Source: Parasponia andersonii
Lineage: Eukaryota; Streptophyta; Magnoliopsida; Rosales; Cannabaceae
Length of the DNA: 64,000 nt
Assembly (NCBI GenBank): GCA_002914805.1
Contig: JXTB01000472.1
Span: 159,777-223,776, forward strand
Direction: 5' to 3'
Part shown: in pieces, positions 58,579-64,000 of the stretch
How the letters are laid out: each line of letters starts with the position of its first letter
How positions within the stretch are numbered: position 1 is the stretch's first letter
Position numbers and translations under genes: made by a program
Notes under the pieces: model-generated
Databases searched by the model: none
What the model was told of the DNA's origin: nothing
Seen by the model: the letters and a program-made list of their open reading frames with translations, nothing else

Positions 58579-61451
58579 TGTAACGCCCCCTAGCTTATCT
58601 ATATGACTATATAGATCAAATTAGGAAGTACTACTCTTTCACAAACCATATTTTTAGTTTTGCAAAAAGGTGGGCAAAATTTAAACTTTACAAACTCTAA
58701 AACAAAAGAAGCTATGTGGCATTATTTTTTGAAAGTATCTTCACAAAATGTACAACCAAAAAGTCTTTATATATTTATATTACCATCCGCAGTGATATTT
58801 ATATCACACCAAAATTTCAAAATTCAAAGAAAATATCGTCCACAAGTCAAGCTTGTCTACATCTGTATGATCATGGCGACAAGAAAATGTGCTAACTAAC
58901 CAACAACTCTATACATTATATATCTCATCACCTGTATTACAAGAACTAAATGAGCTAATGCTCAGTAAGTAAAGATCATGCATGGTCGTGAATATGTTTC
59001 ATGCATAAACTTCGTTGAAATTTTCATTGTACTCTTTATTTCATAACTTTTTATTCTGAAAACATTTCTTTATAGGGCCCTTGAGTACACTACAAAGTTG
59101 TAGCAGTTAGTAGGCTGTGCCCACCGATGCAGGAAGGAATTACATGGCCAATGTGAACCATACCTACCTAACGTAGGCCGACTAGGCAATGCATCTCACA
59201 TAACTTATAGCACAATGTTAAGTCTTGGCAGTCAGTAGGCTGTGCCTACCTATGCGGGAAGGATGCCTGTGCAATCTATTCATACCCAATATAGATAGAC
59301 TAAACAATGCTCTTAAAATATATCTTGTAAACTCAGTATAATGGTACTACTTTGAATCCAACATATAAAAAACTTCATTTCTTTCAAAATCATTGTTACA
59401 TGATCATGCCATGCTTATGTCATTTGTTAAATTTACAACAACCATATGAATTATATATAATTAATTTGATACACATAACATGTAAGAAAATATCTTATAT
59501 CTATTATTGTTCTTGTGATGCAATTAAAATAAATCTTTACTTACCTTGTGTCCGGCAGAGAAGATAGTGGAAAGGGTCAGTATCCTCTATTGCAAGATGT
59601 ATGGAAGACCTGATGTAAATTTTATTACCAAAATGATCACTACAATTTAAAATGCTTAAAGAAAACAAGCACAAGACTGAATCACAACTTTTATAAAAGA
59701 AGGAAGCCTAATCACAAAATGAACCAAAATGTCATCTACTTTCATAGAAACTAGTCCATTTGCTTCTAAATGGTACCATTTGATTTTAAAAATATTTGGA
59801 CAGTACCTCCCTATTTTTAGGACATCCCCACATGGTCAAAATCATGGTTTGAGACCTCTAATAACAATCAACAAGGCAATTTCCACATATACAACTGAAA
59901 GAGGATCATTTAGAGCAACTTAGGTACACTTGAATTCTTTTTATTTAGACAAAGTTTAAAATCACTTTTATACTTGTGTCTCATCATAACCAGCCACGAA
60001 ATGAGTGTAGAAAGTGATAGGATCCATAAATATACACTCCAAGTTTAGAAAATCAGATTACAAATATAAAAACATAATCTACCACACATGACAACACTTA
60101 AATCCATAACTAGCACACTTTAGGGCTTTAAGACTAACTTTAATCCTCCACTTAAATTCGGTTTTCCTATGACCTTTATACATCAAATAAAAGCTTTGAT
60201 TCAAGAGCTAAGCAATAGAAATAAATTACCAATTCTAAATTCCACAAAAAGCTCACCTTGACTAGTTTGAACTTTTATTGAAGCTCTTGCCTTCTATTTC
60301 CACAAAACTGATTTCAGGGCTTTGAAATTGATCTTAGGACTCAAGAGGACCTAGAGAAAACATAACTTAAATAGTATCAAGCAGAGAATTGAAATAACAA
60401 AACACCTAGGAAGAAGAACTAGTAGAATTACCTTGACTAGTTTGGACCTATCTTGCTTTTCTGAGCTCCAAATTGAGGTCTACCAATTGGAAACTCTTAG
60501 ATATGGATAAGGGGAGTTGAGAAAAGTTTATAAAGTGGCTGGAGTGGTTCAAGTCGTGGCTGGGGAGGAAAAGGAAAGAAATGACTAGATTTGGTCAAAA
60601 ATCAATACTTAATGGCTAAGAAATGGCATAACTTAAATCCTAAAGGGTATTTTGGGTATTTTGCTCATTACTTTCCATGTGTCAAGATCTAGAACATCCT
60701 TAGCATACTCACCAAGTTACTGGTCAATCCTATACACCCAAGTGCAGACCAAAATGGTGAAACCTAGCTTAGAAAGTGAAATCTAGTCATACTTTGACTT
60801 ATGATCCTATATGGCCAATCTTATTGTAATTTGATGGAACCTAATCCCATAACAAATCATTAAACATAGAAAGAATTTCAATAAGAGTCCAATTAATAAT
60901 GCAGACATAGTATAATTGCCCAATTAATAGAATACATAAAGATGACATTATGCGACTGAGTTGAATCTAAGCTAGCTTAGTGTAATTAAACACAGTTCAA
61001 TACAGTGACCGCCACCTCGTTCTTACCTGGAAATTTTTTTTTTTAAAAAGATAGAAATGTGTCCTAAACATTGAAATAAAGCTATCTGCTGTGCTAAATA
61101 CACAGTGAATTTGGCTCCAAAAAGCATAAAAAATTCATTTTACCGAAAAACTACTATTTGACCAAGTTATTAACAGACATAGTTTTAATGCATGTGCATA
61201 TAGTATTATTATTCATGAATATATTTTTTATTCTTTTTATATGCCAAGCTCTCTTTCTGAGAGTACTAAGCCTTTACAATATCGGGGAGCACTTCAATAA
61301 CTATTAGTACAACAATACATATCGAAAGCATTTAGCAATCAGAATGAGCCGTTTATCATAAAATTGATACTAGTTTCTTTATATATTTGTTATGCAATAT
61401 AAACATATTTATTATTGGCTTATTATGCATGTGAGAATCTTGGGCATTAGA
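58579..61451 (-). repeat. 3' LTR of a Ty3/gypsy (Tekay-like) element
   Basis: Plus strand starts TGTAACGCCCC and ends GGGCATTAGA. The minus-strand polypurine tract AAGGAGGGAAGGAT (61465-61452) fixes the inner edge. The terminal CA is GA here. It matches the solo LTR 41452-54057 along its length and contains the internal duplicate GTAGGCTGTGCC at about 59112 and 59233. Confidence 0.85.
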
Positions 61452-63692
61452 ATCCTTCCCTCCTTATTAAATTTCATACTCGAAATTTGCTTACCCAAAT
61501 AAGTAAGGATACTTAATTTTCATTTCTTCTTCTCTTTCCTATGTGGCCTCTTCTACTTCGTGGTTCCTCCACAATATTTTGACCAAAGGGATCTTCTTGT
61601 TTCTAAGCTCCTCTTCTTTTCTATCCAAAATCTCCACTACTTGTTCTTCATAGCTCACATCTTGGTTCAACTCTAGCAGCTCAAAATTCAAAATGTGTTA
61701 GAGGTTTGGAACATATCTTCTTAACATAGAAATGTGAAAAACATTGTGTACGTTCGATAGTGAGGGTGGCAAGGCAAGTCTATAGGCAACATCTCCAACT
61801 TTGTCAAGAATCTCAAATGGGGCTATATATCTGGGATTAAGGTTCCCTTTCTTCCCAAACCTCATGTTTCCTTTCATGGGAGCAACCTTCAAAAATACTT
61901 TGTCCCAAACATCAAATATAACCTCTCTCCTTCTAGGATCAACATAATGCTTCTATCTATTCTGAACAGCTAATAACCTTTTATGAATCTTTTCTACTAC
62001 TTCAGCGGTTTCTCTTACCAATTCGGGACCATGAAATTTGCTTTCTCTCATCTCATCCCAGTGAATTGGAGTTCTATATTTTCTTCAATACAATGCTTCA
62101 TACGGAGGCATTTCAATTGAAGCTTGATAACTATTGTAGAAAAATTCTATCAACAGCAAGTACTTGCTCCAAGACCCATGAAAATATAACACACAAGCTC
62201 TAAGCATATCCTCAAGAGTCTGCATGGTTCTCTCTGATTGTCCATCTGTTTGAGGATGAAAAGTTGTACTAAATGACAGTTTTGTATGCATAGCCTCCTG
62301 AATCCTCTTCTAGAATTTTGAAGTGAATCTAGAATCTCGGTCAAAAATGATAACCTTTGGAACACCATGTAGTCTGATAATCTCTTGAACATACAACCGA
62401 GACATCTGATCCAAATTATAAGTCACTTTAATTGGCAAGAAATGGGCTGACTTAGCACATCTATCCACAATAACCTAAATAGCATAATGGCCTTTATTTG
62501 TCTTAGGAAGTCCAACCACCAAATCCATAGCAATCTCTTCCCATTTCCATTGTGGCACTTGTATAGGTTTCAATGTACCAGCAGGTCTTTGATGTTCAGC
62601 TTTAACTTGTTGGCATGTGAGACATTGTTCTACAAACTCAATCATATCCTTCTTCATACCTGGTCACTAGTAATGTATTTTCCAATTCCAACACATTTTT
62701 GTAGTACCAGGATATACAGAGTAAGGAGTAGTGTGAGCTTCTATCAATATCTACTTTCTAATTGTTCCATCAAGCGCACATACTCTATTTTTGTATCTGA
62801 TTACACCATCACTAGAAATCTAAAAGGCTACCTCTTTTCTGAACTCTACCTTAGTCTTTAAACCTGTTAGTTAAGGATCAGTATTCTGGTCTTGCTTGAT
62901 TCTCTCTGAAATTGTAGGTTGCAACGTAAGAGCTGCTAATCTCTCCATTAAACCTATAGGTACAATCTCTAATTCTAATCGATACACATTCATCAAAAGA
63001 TATTTTCGATCAACATACTTAAGTGACATAGTAGCTAATGACTTTTTACTTAGAGCATCTACAACCACATTAGCTTTTCCTGGATGATAATTAATTTCAC
63101 AATCACAGTCTTTTACCAGTTCAATCCATCTTCTCTTTCTTATTTTCAGTTCTCTTTGAGTAAAGAAATACTTGAGACTTTTATGGTCTGTGTAGATCTG
63201 AAATCATTCTCCATAAAGATAATGTCTCCAAATCTTCAGTGCAAAAACTAGTGCTACTAGCTCTAAATCATGAGTAGGATATTTCTTTTCATATTCTTTC
63301 AGTTGCCTAGAAGCATAAGCGATAACCTTACCATCTTGCATCAGAACATAGCCTAGACCATTCTTTGAAGCATCACTATAAACAACAAATCCTCCTGATC
63401 CAGTGGGTATAGAAAGTATAGGAGCTATGACCAAACGATGCTTTAACTCTTGGAAACTCTTTTCACAATTATCATCCCAATGAAATTTCATGTTCTTTCT
63501 AGTCAACTGAGTCAATGGAGAAGCCAACTTAGAAAATCCTTCTACAAATTTTCTATAGTAACCAGCCAATCCTAAGAAACTATGAATTTCTGAAACATTT
63601 GTAGGTTTTGACCAATTACTTACAACTTCATCCTTTGTTGGGTCTACGGAAATACCATATCATTGGAGCTTAGATTATTTGGATCCATTAGG
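61452..63692 (-). pseudogene. Internal pol of the Tekay-like element (RT end to chromodomain)
   Basis: Minus strand: RT C-terminus from 63660 ([34 protein letters not shown]), RNase H (63569-63204: [32 protein letters not shown]), a linker, then integrase (62657-62475: CLTCQQVKAEHQRPAG, EEIAMDLVVGLPKT with first Asp kept; about 62400-62085: FDRDSRFTS, HPQTDGQSERTMQTLED). The C-terminal domain is 61892-61698 (MKVAPMKGNMRFGKKG, YIAPFEILDKVGD). Frames are broken by stops. Gag, protease and the RT catalytic half are missing: RT stops exactly where another LTR begins at 63693. Confidence 0.85.
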
Positions 63693-64000
63693 TGTAACAC
63701 CTCCTAGCTTAACTATATGACTGTGTAGGTTAAACTAAGAAGCATTACTCTTTTATAACCCATATTTTTAGTTTTTGCAAAAAGGTGGGCCAAATTTAAA
63801 CTTTTTGAGCTCTAAAACAAAAGAAACTCTCTAAAACAAAAGAAACTATGCGGCATTACTTTTTGAAAGTGTCTTTACAAAATATACAACTAAAAACTCC
63901 ATATTTGTTTATCTTGCCATCAGTAGTAATATTTACAATACACTAGAATAACAAAATACAAATAAAACACCGCCCACAAGTCAAGCTCGTCTACATCAGT
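63693..64000 (-). repeat. Start of another LTR of the same family (runs off the edge)
   Basis: TGTAACACCTCCTAGCTTAA matches the starts at 41452 and 58579, and continues with the AAAAAGGTGGGC and GCATTACTTTTTGAAAGT landmarks to the window end. The five bases before it are TTAGG (63688-63692), the candidate target duplication. Confidence 0.85.

Noticed and set aside
62487-62861. 124-codon plus-strand frame
   Set aside because: Opposite strand of the gypsy integrase zinc-binding and linker region; no domain.

Overview
This window is nuclear DNA of a flowering plant. It is AT-rich and has long introns, spliced genes and several classes of LTR retrotransposon. It also carries a decayed copy of plastid accD; most grasses have lost accD, so a eudicot is likely. 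I cannot name the species. Three host genes are supported: (i) the 5' exons of a nitrobindin gene (minus strand, 976-2361), running off the left edge and damaged at a single-N assembly scar; (ii) a complete D6PK-like AGC protein kinase (plus, 28076-30431, three coding exons, 593 residues); (iii) an NADP-dependent isocitrate dehydrogenase ending in a peroxisomal AKL signal (plus, 33353-37330, 417 residues predicted, part of one exon region lost in a 158-base N gap). They are unrelated single genes, not a functional cluster.

The rest is mostly transposable-element DNA. 1-940 looks like LTR-type sequence in a nitrobindin intron. 2532-4670 holds three foldback/MITE-like elements. 5404-12363 is a 5'-truncated SIRE-type Ty1/copia element (minus) with an extra envelope-position ORF between RNase H and the 3' LTR. 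12364-13464 is a Ty3/gypsy fragment with an intact primer binding site. 13465-21855 is a decayed Ty3/gypsy chromovirus (Tekay/Del-like, minus) with one full 2.48-kb LTR and one truncated LTR. 21856-23535 is a broken Ty1/copia fragment (plus). 24062-24739 is a non-autonomous hAT element with a perfect 8-bp target duplication.

The right part is a readable three-layer nest. A satellite-like array of about 240-bp units (38545-41446 and 54063-55785) was split by a Ty3/gypsy solo LTR (41452-54057, target duplication AAAGT). That solo LTR was then split by a complete but mutated Ty1/copia element (41656-51271, target duplication TATTT). The copia leader contains a GC-rich island with an exact 97-bp period, next to a very AT-rich tract. 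56430-63692 holds two further Ty3/gypsy pol fragments and a full LTR, and another LTR of the same family runs off the right edge.

I found no defence system, CRISPR array, tRNA, rRNA or gene cluster. The most notable items are the doubly nested insertion, the GC-rich 97-bp repeat in the copia leader, the deletion shared by adjacent satellite units, and the SIRE-type extra ORF.
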